DNA of 60,512 bases from Roseibium limicola (GCF_017313085.1 NZ_JAFLNF010000011.1:1-60512); one strand, 5' to 3'; shown: positions 7,803 to 15,896, numbered from the stretch's first letter. Notes: a model not told the origin generated them from the sequence alone. Made by a program: numbers and translations.

Positions 7803-8015
7803 ATGAACTGGAATCAAATCGAAGGTAACTGGAATCAGGTGGTTGGTAAGGCGCAGGCTCAATGGGGTCTTTTGACCGGTGATGAGCTTGATAACATCAA
7901 GGGTCGCCAGCGCGAACTTTCCGGCCTTATTCAGGAACGCTACGGCAAGACCGAAGAGGAAGCCCAGCGCGAGATCGACGACTGGATGAGCAAGATCAAT
8001 CAGTCTGTTTCCTGA
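7803..8015 (+). CDS. CsbD family stress protein
   Basis: 70-residue CsbD-like protein, a small helical cytoplasmic family induced by general stress in Bacillus and proteobacteria; the molecular role is unknown. The family signature is clear: MNWNQIEGNWNQVVGKAQ at the N terminus, then DELDNIKGRQREL and a C-terminal EEAQREIDDW helix. AAGGAG stands 7 bases before the ATG. An exact EcfG-type promoter precedes it. It is monocistronic, with a hairpin at 8043-8065. Confidence 0.93.
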   Translation: MNWNQIEGNWNQVVGKAQAQWGLLTGDELDNIKGRQRELSGLIQERYGKTEEEAQREIDDWMSKINQSVS

Positions 8016-8042
8016 GCGATCTCTGAATAACACACGGGTTGA

Positions 8043-8065
8043 CGGGCGCTTGTCATGAGCGCCCG
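8043..8065 (+). terminator. probable terminator after the csbD-like gene
   Basis: An 8-bp perfect GC-rich stem (8043-8050 with 8058-8065) with a 7-base loop. Only a weak T-containing stretch follows. Confidence 0.5.
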
Positions 8066-8124
8066 CAATCGTTTCTGGGCTCCATGCCCTGTCTGGCGTC
8101 GTCGCTGACAAACAATCCTCCCAC

Positions 8125-9240
8125 TCAAACTGCGTCAACGCCCTCTTCCGAGAGCTGACTGGGAATTGGCGCCATCGCCGCCTGGGCACAGAAGATGGCG
8201 GACTGCATCAACAGCATCAGCGGCACCGCCAGCAACGCACCGGTCGGGCCCCACAGCCACAGCCAGAAGGCCAGGGACAAAACCACAAACAGTGGCTCGA
8301 TCAACAGACTGCGCCCCAACACGGCAGGCGTCACGAAGTTGGCTTCCAGCATGTTGATGACAAAGAACACCAGCGCCGGTGACACCATGGTGAACAGCGA
8401 CCCGTCCTGAAGCAGCCCCGCTCCCAGAAGCAGAAGCGTGACGAGCAACGGCCCGATGTAAGGCACGAAGTTCATCAGTCCGGCGACAAATCCCCAGAAC
8501 CAGGCATTCGGGAAGCCCATCACAAACAGGGCAAGCCCCACCACCAGTCCCAGACAGATGTTGATCACCGACACCATCGCGAGATAGGTCGAGACTGCCG
8601 CCTCCGCTTCTTTCAGAAACTGATAGAGCCGGTGTGTCCAGGGGCGTCGCACCGGATCGGACTCACGCAGTCGCGTCAAAAGCTTCGAGCGCGAGGCCAG
8701 AAGAAAGAACAGAACCCCGCCGAAGATGACCAGCTGACCGGCGGTCGCTGGAACGCCAGTGGCCAGTTCCGTCAGAAAATTGGGAGCGTTGACCCCGCCC
8801 CCACCAGAGGACGTATCCAGTCCGGTCGTTTGCTGCACCGCATCCTTCACATCCTCAAGCTTCAGCAACAAGGCACGAAGCTCAAACAGCTTGGACTTCA
8901 AGGCAGCCCAGATTTCCGGAAGCCGTGAAGACCATTCTTCAAAGGGAAGGAAGCTCAATCGAACTGCCGCAGCGACCGCCACCAGAAAGACCACGAAGAC
9001 AACCGTCGCCGAGAGCGTCGGGTTCAATCCCAGTCGCTCCAGCCGTTCCTGTGAGCGCCCCAACAGGAGGCTGAAGAGAAACGCGCTGACCACGGGCACC
9101 AGTAATGCCTGTGCATATTGCGCAGCGCCAACGCTCATGATGAGGAGAATTCCGAACAACGCTACCTGAGAGGAAGGGGACAGCTTTGACACAAGCCCCT
9201 TCGTCCAGGCCGAAGAACCTTCGGCTGGTCTAACGCTCAT
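8125..9240 (-). CDS. AI-2E family transporter (PerM/YdiK-like)
   Basis: 371-residue inner-membrane protein of the AI-2 exporter/PerM family. Members export small molecules or exchange ions, and the substrate here is unknown. There are about seven to eight membrane helices, a soluble region at about 90-160 between the early helices, and the family motif GLMNFVPYIGPLL at about residue 245. I prefer the ATG at 9240, which has a GGGGAAAA ribosome binding site, over a GTG at 9270 that would lie inside a hairpin. It is downstream of phyR on the same strand and may be partly cotranscribed with it, though a hairpin separates them. Confidence 0.85.
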   Translation of the reverse strand: MSVRPAEGSSAWTKGLVSKLSPSSQVALFGILLIMSVGAAQYAQALLVPVVSAFLFSLLLGRSQERLERLGLNPTLSATVVFVVFLVAVAAAVRLSFLPFEEWSSRLPEIWAALKSKLFELRALLLKLEDVKDAVQQTTGLDTSSGGGGVNAPNFLTELATGVPATAGQLVIFGGVLFFLLASRSKLLTRLRESDPVRRPWTHRLYQFLKEAEAAVSTYLAMVSVINICLGLVVGLALFVMGFPNAWFWGFVAGLMNFVPYIGPLLVTLLLLGAGLLQDGSLFTMVSPALVFFVINMLEANFVTPAVLGRSLLIEPLFVVLSLAFWLWLWGPTGALLAVPLMLLMQSAIFCAQAAMAPIPSQLSEEGVDAV

Positions 9241-9263
9241 TTGTTTTCCCCAATACGCTGGCA

Positions 9264-9293
9264 GCGGCACTGCCGCTATCAGGGCAGTGCCGC
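9264..9293 (-). terminator. hairpin between phyR and the AI-2E gene
   Basis: An 11-bp perfect stem (9264-9274 with 9283-9293) lies just after the phyR stop on the minus strand. No T run follows, so partial termination or RNA processing is as likely as full termination. Confidence 0.45.
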
Positions 9294-9302
9294 ACCTGGC
9301 GT

Positions 9303-10106
9303 TTAAGCCGCGATGGACGATGTCGAGTTGAAGAACAAGGCCTGCGAAATCGCGGCCTTGACCGTATTCGGGTCAAACGGCTTGGTGATGAGGAACGTCG
9401 GCTCGGGACGCTCGCCTGTCAGAAGCCGCTCAGGGAAAGAGGTGATGAAGATAACTGGAACTTCAAAATCGGCGAGAATGCTTTTGACAGCATCAATCCC
9501 CGAGGAGCCGTCAGCCAACTGGATATCCGCCAGAACAAGACCTGGCTTTTCCTTCTTAGCGGCCTGAATGGCTTCGCTTGCGGTACGGGCAACCGCCGTG
9601 ACCCGGTGGCCAAGACCATCGACGATATCGGCAAGATCCATCGAGATCAGAGGTTCATCTTCAATGATGAGAACCTGCGTACGGGTCTGCTCGTCGATGT
9701 CTGCGATGGCTGAGGTGATCAGTTCGCGAACTTCTTCTTCGGACTTCCCGACGATCAGTGCGGCTTCATTCGGACGAAAGCCTTCAAGCGTCGTCAGAAG
9801 AAGTGTCTGCCGGCTTTCCGGCGTCATCGATGCGAGACGCTGCTGAGCGGTCTGTTCGAAAATCGACACGCCGCCACCCTGATCAGGCGCCGGAACCGCG
9901 GTCGCATTCCACAACACATGGAACAGGCGATAAAGACCGATCTTGGCGCCACTGCTCATTTCAAAGCAACTTGGATCAGCAACAAGCGTTTGCAGACAGG
10001 CACGAACATAAGCATCACCACTCGTCTGAGTGCCGGCAAGCGCCCGGGCGTAACGACGTAGGTAAGGAAGGTGGGGAGCAATTTCCTGAGAAAGACTGCC
10101 AGACAT
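9303..10106 (-). CDS. phyR: PhyR general stress response regulator
   Basis: 267-residue anti-anti-sigma response regulator. The N-terminal ~140 residues are a sigma-like domain (sigma2-like LPYLRRYARALAG, sigma4-like EGFRPNEAALIVGKSEEEV). The C-terminal receiver starts at VLIIEDEPLIS (acidic Glu149-Asp150) with phosphoacceptor Asp194 (LADIQLADGSSG), and ITKPFD carries the conserved Lys. In the known partner-switch, phosphorylated PhyR binds NepR and frees EcfG. An AAGGAAA ribosome binding site precedes the ATG. It is divergent from nepR-ecfG with an EcfG-type promoter in the shared intergenic region, which implies positive autoregulation. Confidence 0.97.
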   Translation of the reverse strand: MSGSLSQEIAPHLPYLRRYARALAGTQTSGDAYVRACLQTLVADPSCFEMSSGAKIGLYRLFHVLWNATAVPAPDQGGGVSIFEQTAQQRLASMTPESRQTLLLTTLEGFRPNEAALIVGKSEEEVRELITSAIADIDEQTRTQVLIIEDEPLISMDLADIVDGLGHRVTAVARTASEAIQAAKKEKPGLVLADIQLADGSSGIDAVKSILADFEVPVIFITSFPERLLTGERPEPTFLITKPFDPNTVKAAISQALFFNSTSSIAA

Positions 10107-10181
10107 ATTTAAATTTCCTTTTCCGTCCAGTGCGATCTCTTGGTGGATCGTACTTGCACTTTTCTAGCGCGCTGGTGGGAA

Positions 10182-10206
10182 AACCGATCACACGAAAAAA
10201 AGTTCC
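10182..10206 (-). promoter_or_regulatory. EcfG-type promoter of phyR
   Basis: On the minus strand GGAAC (10206-10202), 16 bases, GGTT (10185-10182). Its -35 box is 9 bases from the -35 box of the divergent nepR promoter. Confidence 0.7.
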
Positions 10207-10215
10207 AGCAACTTC

Positions 10216-10240
10216 GGAACTTTTTTTTACCTCCCTCGTT
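10216..10240 (+). promoter_or_regulatory. EcfG-type promoter of nepR-ecfG
   Basis: GGAAC (10216-10220), a T-rich 16-base spacer and CGTT (10237-10240): an exact consensus match about 58 bases before nepR. Confidence 0.85.
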
Positions 10241-10298
10241 TCCCTCTCACGATAGCCCGAAAAGAACTCCAAGAAAGAAGTGGGTTTAAGGAGCAATA

Positions 10299-10550
10299 AT
10301 GGTTCAAAAAGTAAAAGCCGGAACGCCACATTTCGCTGAAGGAGTCGCGGTTCCGAGCCAGGTAGGAAAGTCGAAGGAAGATTGGATCGGCAATCAGTTT
10401 CGGCGCATCTACGATGAAGCACTTGAAGACGACATCCCCAATGACATGATGGATCTGCTCAGCCAGCTGGATAACATCAGCGCCTCTCAGGATTCTTCAG
10501 ACGACCAGACGGATTCCGACGACGAACCTGACAAGGAGTCCTCCAATTGA
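10299..10550 (+). CDS. nepR: NepR anti-sigma factor
   Basis: 83-residue anti-sigma factor that binds EcfG until phosphorylated PhyR takes it away. The family core is at about residues 29-55: WIGNQFRRIYDEALEDDIP followed by MMDLLSQLD, the two helices that contact the sigma factor. The C-terminal tail is strongly acidic (Asp/Glu/Ser) and probably disordered. AAGGAG lies 6 bases before the ATG. It is the first gene of the nepR-ecfG operon, sharing 4 bases with ecfG, and an EcfG-type promoter implies autoregulation. Confidence 0.95.
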   Translation: MVQKVKAGTPHFAEGVAVPSQVGKSKEDWIGNQFRRIYDEALEDDIPNDMMDLLSQLDNISASQDSSDDQTDSDDEPDKESSN

Positions 10551-11101
10551 GTGAAGAATCCTTCAAGGAAGGTATCGTCGCCGCCATTCCGTCTTTGCGT
10601 GCCTTTGCACGCTCCTTGTCCGGTAATCGGGACAGGGCTGACGATCTGGTACAGGAAACACTCGCCAAGGCCATCGCCAACCGTGAGCGCTACACCCCTG
10701 GAACCAATCTGAAAGCCTGGATGATCACCATCCTGCGAAATCAGTATTATACCGAAGGCCGAAAGCGCAAACGGGAAGTCCCAGACAGCGATGGCGACCA
10801 TGCCGCGACCCTGACCGCCCTGCCGCAGCAGAACGGTCATCTCGAAATGAATGACTTCCTCAGTGCTCTGCAGTGCCTGCCGGAAGATCAGCGCGAAGCG
10901 CTCATTCTGATCGGAGCCAGCGGCTTTTCCTATGAAGAGGCGGCAGAAATGCTGGAAACGCGTGTCGGCACTGTCAAAAGCCGTGTCTCCCGCGCCCGCT
11001 CCCGCCTTGATGAACTGATGAGCGGGTCTCCCGATTTCAAACGGGACAGCGCCTCCATCGAAGCCTCCCGGGAATTGCTTCAGCGCGCCCTTGGCGTCTG
11101 A
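10547..11101 (+). CDS. ecfG: EcfG general stress sigma factor
   Basis: 184-residue group 15 ECF sigma factor. Region 2 (about residues 12-75) has RAFARSLSGNRDRADDLVQETLAKA and NLKAWMITILRN. Region 4 (about 105-160) has LPEDQREALILIGASGFSYEEAAEM and VGTVKSRVSRAR. Translation must start at TTG 10547, which overlaps the nepR stop (TTGA) and has AAGGAG 8 bases upstream. The nearby GTG at 10551 is out of frame. The coupling should keep sigma and anti-sigma levels matched. The promoter set around it fits this sigma class. Confidence 0.95.
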   Translation: MSEESFKEGIVAAIPSLRAFARSLSGNRDRADDLVQETLAKAIANRERYTPGTNLKAWMITILRNQYYTEGRKRKREVPDSDGDHAATLTALPQQNGHLEMNDFLSALQCLPEDQREALILIGASGFSYEEAAEMLETRVGTVKSRVSRARSRLDELMSGSPDFKRDSASIEASRELLQRALGV

Positions 11102-11186
11102 TCGGCCCGTACAACTTCTTTCTGACATCGCAGCCTTGGCGCCTCCCGGCGTCAGGGCTGTCTGACTTACTGGGTTCAGGCCGGCC

Positions 11187-12587
11187 ATGGGGTATCTTCA
11201 CAATAGCTTTTCCGCCCGGCTTTCACGCCTGACGCGCGGTTTCCTGTTTATTCCCCTGGCATTGGCCATCGCTGGCGGCTGCCTCGGCATTGTGACCAAT
11301 GTCGTCGACGGCCCGGCGCAAATGGTGGCCGACGTTCCCCTCCTGGCATTCCTTGACATAGACGCAGATGGCGCCCGCTCGGTCCTGTCCACCATCGCCG
11401 GGGCAATGATGTCGGTGATCAGCCTCGTCTATTCCCTGACCCTGGTGGTTTTCACTCTGGCTGCCGGCAACATCGGCCCTCGCCTGCTGGAGACCTTTGC
11501 CAACAACCGGGTCAACCAGATCACCATCGGCTTGTTGGGCGCGACGTTCCTCTACTCCCTGATCACGCTCTACCAGATCGACGGCGAAAGTGCGCCGCGC
11601 GTCAGCGTTGCAATTGCCATCTTCATGGCAACCACCAGCATGTTCTGGCTGATTTACTTCGTGAATGACGTCGCCGGCCGGATCATGGTCGACAATGAAA
11701 TCGGCCGTATTCAGAAATCATTGCGCAAGGCCATAGACACCCACCTGGCCGATGATCCGCGCGAGAGCGACGACGACGAGAAAGCCATCCCGAGCGGCAC
11801 TGGAACCCCGATGAGGACCCACCGCAGTGGCTACATCACTGCAATCACCGCCGACAACATCGCCAAGATGGCTGAACGCGAGGATGTCTTCGTCGAGGTA
11901 CTGGTCAAACCCGGCCATTTCGTCATCGACCAGCAACCGATTGCCAAGGTCTATGGTGCGCTAAAAACCCCGGAGACATTCGAGAAAGAGCTGGATGAAA
12001 GCATCATCACGGATTATGCCCGCGCCCCGGAAGGCGATCTGCAGTTCTCCGTCCATCTGAGCGTCGAGATCGCCCTTCGCGCCCTGTCGCCCGGCGTCAA
12101 CGACAGCTACACTGCCATAAGCGCCATTGACCACCTCTCCGCCTCTCTGTCGCGCATTCTACGCCGAGGCGCTCCGTCGCCGCTGATTACCGACAAAGAC
12201 GACAAGCCCCGGGTCTGGCTGGAAGTGCTGCGTCTGTCGGATATTCTCACCGCCGCCCTCAACCCGCTGCGCCAGAACGCTTGTGGCAATACCCTGGTGA
12301 CGCTCCGGCTGATCAATGCCATCGGCCGGATGGGACTGGTGTCCAAGGAAGCGCATCGACCCATGTTGCGAAATCATCTGTTCCGCATCACGCAAGACAG
12401 CAACCGCCTGACCAGAAGCGTCGCCGATCGACAGACCCTGGCGCGAGCGGTACGCGCGGCCCGCAGCAATTTCAAGGACTATGTCCTCGACACGGAAGAC
12501 AAGTCCAAGACCAAGCCGGACAGCGAGAAGCCCGCTCAGGAAAAGGCAGGCAAGGCAAAATCCGCAAAAACCAAAAAGTCCAAGTAA
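11187..12587 (+). CDS. DUF2254 family membrane protein
   Basis: 466-residue predicted inner-membrane protein of the DUF2254 family; function unknown. Four hydrophobic segments lie at about residues 17-37, 66-92, 110-125 and 135-155, with the family pattern SLVYSLTLVVFTLAAGNIGPRLL. A cytosolic domain of ~270 residues follows, including FSVHLSVEIALRALSPGVND. The last 40 residues are Lys/Ala/Pro-rich and may bind nucleic acid or acidic surfaces. It follows ecfG by 85 bases on the same strand with no clear promoter between them and may be read through from it. Confidence 0.85.
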   Translation: MGYLHNSFSARLSRLTRGFLFIPLALAIAGGCLGIVTNVVDGPAQMVADVPLLAFLDIDADGARSVLSTIAGAMMSVISLVYSLTLVVFTLAAGNIGPRLLETFANNRVNQITIGLLGATFLYSLITLYQIDGESAPRVSVAIAIFMATTSMFWLIYFVNDVAGRIMVDNEIGRIQKSLRKAIDTHLADDPRESDDDEKAIPSGTGTPMRTHRSGYITAITADNIAKMAEREDVFVEVLVKPGHFVIDQQPIAKVYGALKTPETFEKELDESIITDYARAPEGDLQFSVHLSVEIALRALSPGVNDSYTAISAIDHLSASLSRILRRGAPSPLITDKDDKPRVWLEVLRLSDILTAALNPLRQNACGNTLVTLRLINAIGRMGLVSKEAHRPMLRNHLFRITQDSNRLTRSVADRQTLARAVRAARSNFKDYVLDTEDKSKTKPDSEKPAQEKAGKAKSAKTKKSK

Positions 12588-12606
12588 CCATCAAGACGTC
12601 AGACAG

Positions 12607-12640
12607 AAAAAAGGCCGCCCTGGAAAGGACGGCCTTTTTT
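12607..12640. terminator. bidirectional terminator
   Basis: An 11-bp stem with an A6 left edge and a T6 right edge (12607-12617 with 12630-12640) lies between the convergent DUF2254 and DUF1328 genes and can serve both. Confidence 0.9.
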
Positions 12641-12662
12641 GGTTCATCTGACGTTTGAGCCG

Positions 12663-12830
12663 TCAGGCTCGTCCGCGGATCGCATGGGCGAGAGCGGAAA
12701 TGATGAACAGTGCGATGGCGACAAAGAAGATGATCTTGGCGATACCAACCGCAGTACCGGCAATACCGCCGAACCCCAGTGCAGCCGCGATCAAAGCAAC
12801 CACCAGAAATGTCAAAGCCCAGGAAAGCAT
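12663..12830 (-). CDS. DUF1328 small membrane protein
   Basis: 55-residue protein of the DUF1328 (YtjA-like) family with two membrane helices (about 4-24 and 30-48). The family sequence [19 protein letters not shown] is present. A GGAGA ribosome binding site selects the ATG at 12830; a longer frame upstream has none. An exact EcfG-type promoter lies 36 bases upstream. It is a frequent member of the alphaproteobacterial general stress regulon; the molecular role is unknown. Confidence 0.92.
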   Translation of the reverse strand: MLSWALTFLVVALIAAALGFGGIAGTAVGIAKIIFFVAIALFIISALAHAIRGRA

Positions 12831-12865
12831 GATGAAGTCTCCATTTATCCAGATTGTGTGAAGAC

Positions 12866-12890
12866 AACGGGCCTGCGTTATTTTGGTTCC
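12866..12890 (-). promoter_or_regulatory. EcfG-type promoter of the DUF1328 gene
   Basis: On the minus strand GGAAC (12890-12886), 16 bases, CGTT (12869-12866): an exact consensus match. Confidence 0.85.
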
Positions 12891-12988
12891 GCGCCAAGAC
12901 CAACTATAAATTTCGAATATCGATATTTTATAAAGACCATATGATGTAGGCGAACAGGTGCCGTTTATCCGTCTGCTTGAAAAAATAT

Positions 12989-13013
12989 GGAACCAGTTCG
13001 CCACCTTGCCGTT
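12989..13013 (+). promoter_or_regulatory. EcfG-type promoter of the PLDc_N gene
   Basis: GGAAC (12989-12993), 16 bases, CGTT (13010-13013): an exact match 32 bases before the ATG at 13045. Confidence 0.85.
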
Positions 13014-13044
13014 TCCTCACCACAAAACATGAGGAGAATGCGAC

Positions 13045-13233
13045 ATGGAATATGGCCTGATTGGATTGCTCGTCTTGATCGCCGACATTTACGCGATCAT
13101 CAAGACCCTCGGCAGCTCCGCCTCAACCGGCGCGAAACTTCTCTGGGTTCTCGGAATTCTGATCTTCCCGGTTGTCGGCTTTATCGTATGGCTGTTCGCT
13201 GGACCGAAAGGTTCGAACCCAAGACTTGCCTAA
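13045..13233 (+). CDS. PLDc_N-type small membrane protein
   Basis: 62-residue protein resembling the phospholipase D nuclease N-terminal (PLDc_N) family, which is two membrane helices with no catalytic domain. Helices are at about 4-20 and 32-52, and the pattern GAKLLWVLGILIFPVVGFIVWLF is typical. A GAGGAGA ribosome binding site precedes the ATG. It has its own EcfG-type promoter and terminator, so it is a monocistronic stress gene. The biochemical role is unknown. Confidence 0.9.
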   Translation: MEYGLIGLLVLIADIYAIIKTLGSSASTGAKLLWVLGILIFPVVGFIVWLFAGPKGSNPRLA

Positions 13234-13252
13234 ACATAAAATCCGGAACACC

Positions 13253-13285
13253 AAAAAAGCCGCGTCCAACGACGCGGCTTTTTTC
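13253..13285 (+). terminator. intrinsic terminator after the PLDc_N gene
   Basis: A 14-bp stem (13253-13266 with 13271-13284) with a 4-base loop, A6 on the left and T6 on the right. Confidence 0.92.
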
Positions 13286-13403
13286 TTTGTCTGTACGTGT
13301 TTTTAATTATTTTTAGAAAAAATCAGGAACTAAAATCTTGCGAATACATTTCCCCATCAGACACCGAGAAACAGTGTCACCCATTTAAAAAGGAGGAATT
13401 GTT

Positions 13404-14519
13404 ATGCTTCGCAAGATCCTAACCACAACCGCACTGGTTACCGCTCTTACCGTTCCGGCCTTTGCCGCGGACAATGCAGCAACCACAAAGACGATGGACG
13501 AGACCACTCAGGCACCGGCCGCACAGGCAACAGGTTCTGCCCAGGAGAAAGATCCGTCCCTCTATATGTTTGAGGTCCACACGCTGGCAGAAGACGCCAC
13601 CCAGGGCTACCTCGCATCCAACCTGATCGGTAAGTATGTCTATGCTTCCGAAGCCGAAGATGCCGATAGCCTTGGCGACATCAATGACATCGTCATTGGC
13701 CAGGACGGCACCATTCAGGCCGTGATCCTCGGCGCCGGTGGCTTCCTTGGTGTCGGTGAAAAAGACGTTGCCCTCGACTTCGACCGTCTTGCCATGCAGG
13801 AAACCGGTGACAGCGAGTTCCGTATCGTCTCTGACGTGACCAAGGCTGAACTGGAAGGCGCTGCCGAATACGAGCGTCCGGACTATGTTCCCGAGTGGAT
13901 GAGCCTCGCAGCCATCAACGACGGCATCGACAACGTCACGACCAGCGCAAGCAAGGCCTATGACGACGCGACCAAGTCAACGGAAGAAGCTTATGACTCC
14001 GCTGCGGCGTCGATTGAGCAGACCGGCGACAACGTCGAGCAGAAAACTGATGAAATGGCTGCCGCGCCGGTCGTCGATGGCGACGTCCAGGCTGACGAAG
14101 TCCGCGAAGAAGCCATGGCTCCGGAAGCGACTGACGAGCTGAACCCGGCCAACGACCAGGCTTCTGCTGAAGCCAACTGGATGGAAGACAAGGTCGCCGT
14201 TGAATCCGGCACCCTGGAAGCTGATGAACTGATCGGCGCCTCCGTCTATGACGTGGCTTATAATTCTGTCGGTGAAGTTGGCGATGTCCTTCTGAACGCC
14301 GACGGTCAGATCGAAGCCGCAATCGTTGATGCAGGTGGTTTCCTGGGTCTCGGCGAAAAGGAAGTTGCAATCGACTTCTCTGAAGTCCGCATCTACCGCG
14401 AAAAGGACGGCGATGACCTCTATGTCAAAACCTCCATCACGGAAGAAGCGCTGGATAACGCTCCGGAATATGACGAAGACACCTATTCCGGTTCGGCCAC
14501 TGGCGTAAAGGCTCAGTAA
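13404..14519 (+). CDS. exported double PRC-barrel protein
   Basis: 371-residue protein with a Sec signal peptide (cleavage after AFA, about residue 21) and two PRC-barrel domains at about 75-150 and 275-350. Each has the same core (GGFLGVGEKDVALDF and GGFLGLGEKEVAIDF), so the second looks like a duplication of the first. The ~110-residue linker is acidic, Ser/Ala-rich and probably disordered. PRC barrels bind partners or surfaces; a periplasmic stress role is inferred from context. An AGGAGGAA site precedes the ATG. A near-match to the EcfG promoter (13326-13350) has CATT instead of CGTT. Confidence 0.85.
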   Translation: MLRKILTTTALVTALTVPAFAADNAATTKTMDETTQAPAAQATGSAQEKDPSLYMFEVHTLAEDATQGYLASNLIGKYVYASEAEDADSLGDINDIVIGQDGTIQAVILGAGGFLGVGEKDVALDFDRLAMQETGDSEFRIVSDVTKAELEGAAEYERPDYVPEWMSLAAINDGIDNVTTSASKAYDDATKSTEEAYDSAAASIEQTGDNVEQKTDEMAAAPVVDGDVQADEVREEAMAPEATDELNPANDQASAEANWMEDKVAVESGTLEADELIGASVYDVAYNSVGEVGDVLLNADGQIEAAIVDAGGFLGLGEKEVAIDFSEVRIYREKDGDDLYVKTSITEEALDNAPEYDEDTYSGSATGVKAQ

Positions 14520-14570
14520 AACCGACGAAAATGATGCGGGACGAATTCAGCCCCGTCCCGCAGAAACAGA

Positions 14571-14600
14571 AACCCCGTCCGGGCTCCGGGCGGGGTTTTT
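14571..14600 (+). terminator. intrinsic terminator after the PRC-barrel gene
   Basis: A 12-bp stem (14571-14582 with 14586-14597, one T-G pair) and a 3-base loop end in a T5 run. A second hairpin (14536-14542 with 14555-14561) lies just before it. Confidence 0.88.
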
Positions 14601-14632
14601 GCGTGCGCTCACAGGACCCAAGCCGCAAGGCA

Positions 14633-15667
14633 TCAAATCTGCGAGGGATCCGACCAGCTTTTGGAGATGGCGCGCACCATACCCAGAAAATTCTGCGCTA
14701 CGGGCGGCAAGCGGCGATTGGCCAGCTTGATGATCGAATAGGGCGCAATCGAAATTTCCTGATCCACTTTCAGCGGCACCAGCGCGCCCCCCGGCCCCAT
14801 CTTGGCAGCGCCCGCCAAATTCGGGTTGGCAGCGAAGAACTCCGCCACAGGCCGCGCCACCGCCGTAATCGCATTGCTTTGCGTCACGGCAATCATCATC
14901 AGCAACACCGAACTGGTGCTCAGCACCTTGGCCGGATAGGCAATCCCGGCATGGCGCAGATAGCTTTCAACTGCCAGACGCAGCATCGAGCCCTCCGGCT
15001 GCATCACCCAGTCATAGGCCACGCAATCCTCCATCGTCACATCCGACTGGCGGGTCAACGGATGTTGCGCCCGCGCCACCAGGGTGATCGGTTCTTCATC
15101 AAGGTACTTCGCATCATAGTGCCGTGGGCTTGCCGTATCCGGCAGTCGGCCGATGAAGAAGTCGATCCGCCCCGCGTCCAGCGCCAGCGTCAGCTGATCA
15201 CTGGTGTTCACCTCCACGTGGACCTGCACACCCGGATGGGTCACACGGGTCTGGCGAATGGCCGGTAGCACATACTCCATCGCAGCCCCTGTCACCGCAC
15301 CAATGCTGACACTGCCTGACAGACCGGTCTTCAGATTGGCAATCTCGCGCTCGGCCTCGTCCAGCTCTTGCAGGATCAGTGTGGCACGCTCCGCCAGGCT
15401 GTGACCATAAAGGGTCAGCGTCATGCCGCGCCCTGCCCGTTCCGCCAGTTTGACCCCGGTGATCTGCTCTGCCTCGGCCAGCAATCGCGAGGCCGCTGGC
15501 TGCGACGTCGCCAGCACCTCCGCCGCACGACTGAGGGCACCGGTCAGCTTCAGCGCCTGCAGCAGGCGCAGGTGTCCCAGACGCAGGCCTTTCTTGACGT
15601 AACGGTCACCGTGTTCGGTGCCACCGACCCAGCCACGACTGGCAAAACTTCGCCCATCACCCGTCAT
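14633..15667 (-). CDS. gbpR: LysR regulator GbpR (galactose-binding protein regulator)
   Basis: 344-residue LysR-type regulator. The HTH lies at about residues 30-90 (RLGHLRLLQALKLTGALSRAA, TSQPAASRLLAEAE), then the effector-binding domain with VSIGAVTGAAMEYVLP. It is divergent from chvE-gguAB. In Agrobacterium that arrangement belongs to GbpR, which activates chvE with galactose, arabinose or fucose. I chose the ATG at 15667, with GAAGGAAAG upstream, over an ATG at 15703 that has no ribosome binding site and overlaps the palindrome at 15702-15717. The sugar specificity is inferred from the downstream genes. Confidence 0.88.
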   Translation of the reverse strand: MTGDGRSFASRGWVGGTEHGDRYVKKGLRLGHLRLLQALKLTGALSRAAEVLATSQPAASRLLAEAEQITGVKLAERAGRGMTLTLYGHSLAERATLILQELDEAEREIANLKTGLSGSVSIGAVTGAAMEYVLPAIRQTRVTHPGVQVHVEVNTSDQLTLALDAGRIDFFIGRLPDTASPRHYDAKYLDEEPITLVARAQHPLTRQSDVTMEDCVAYDWVMQPEGSMLRLAVESYLRHAGIAYPAKVLSTSSVLLMMIAVTQSNAITAVARPVAEFFAANPNLAGAAKMGPGGALVPLKVDQEISIAPYSIIKLANRRLPPVAQNFLGMVRAISKSWSDPSQI

Positions 15668-15701
15668 TTCCAGCTTTCCTTCGCAGAACTTTCGATAAGA
15701 C

Positions 15702-15717
15702 ATATCAATAATGATAT
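15702..15717. promoter_or_regulatory. candidate GbpR operator
   Basis: A perfect 6-4-6 palindrome (ATATCA, 4 bases, TGATAT) sits in the gbpR/chvE intergenic region. It contains the T-N11-A layout expected of LysR-type sites and lies 35 bases before gbpR. Confidence 0.6.
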
Positions 15718-15896
15718 ATTTAGATCATGAATTAAAATTTGTTTGGTATGCAAATTTTTTCTAGCGTGCCGCCAGTCCTGAAGCTGTCCCCGCATCCTGA
15801 ACACCGGATCGGTATCTCGGGAGGATCAAGAGACAGCCGAACGGATACGAGAGACCTGCCCCTCCGGGCAGGAGCTCCACCTGATGGGAGGAAATC

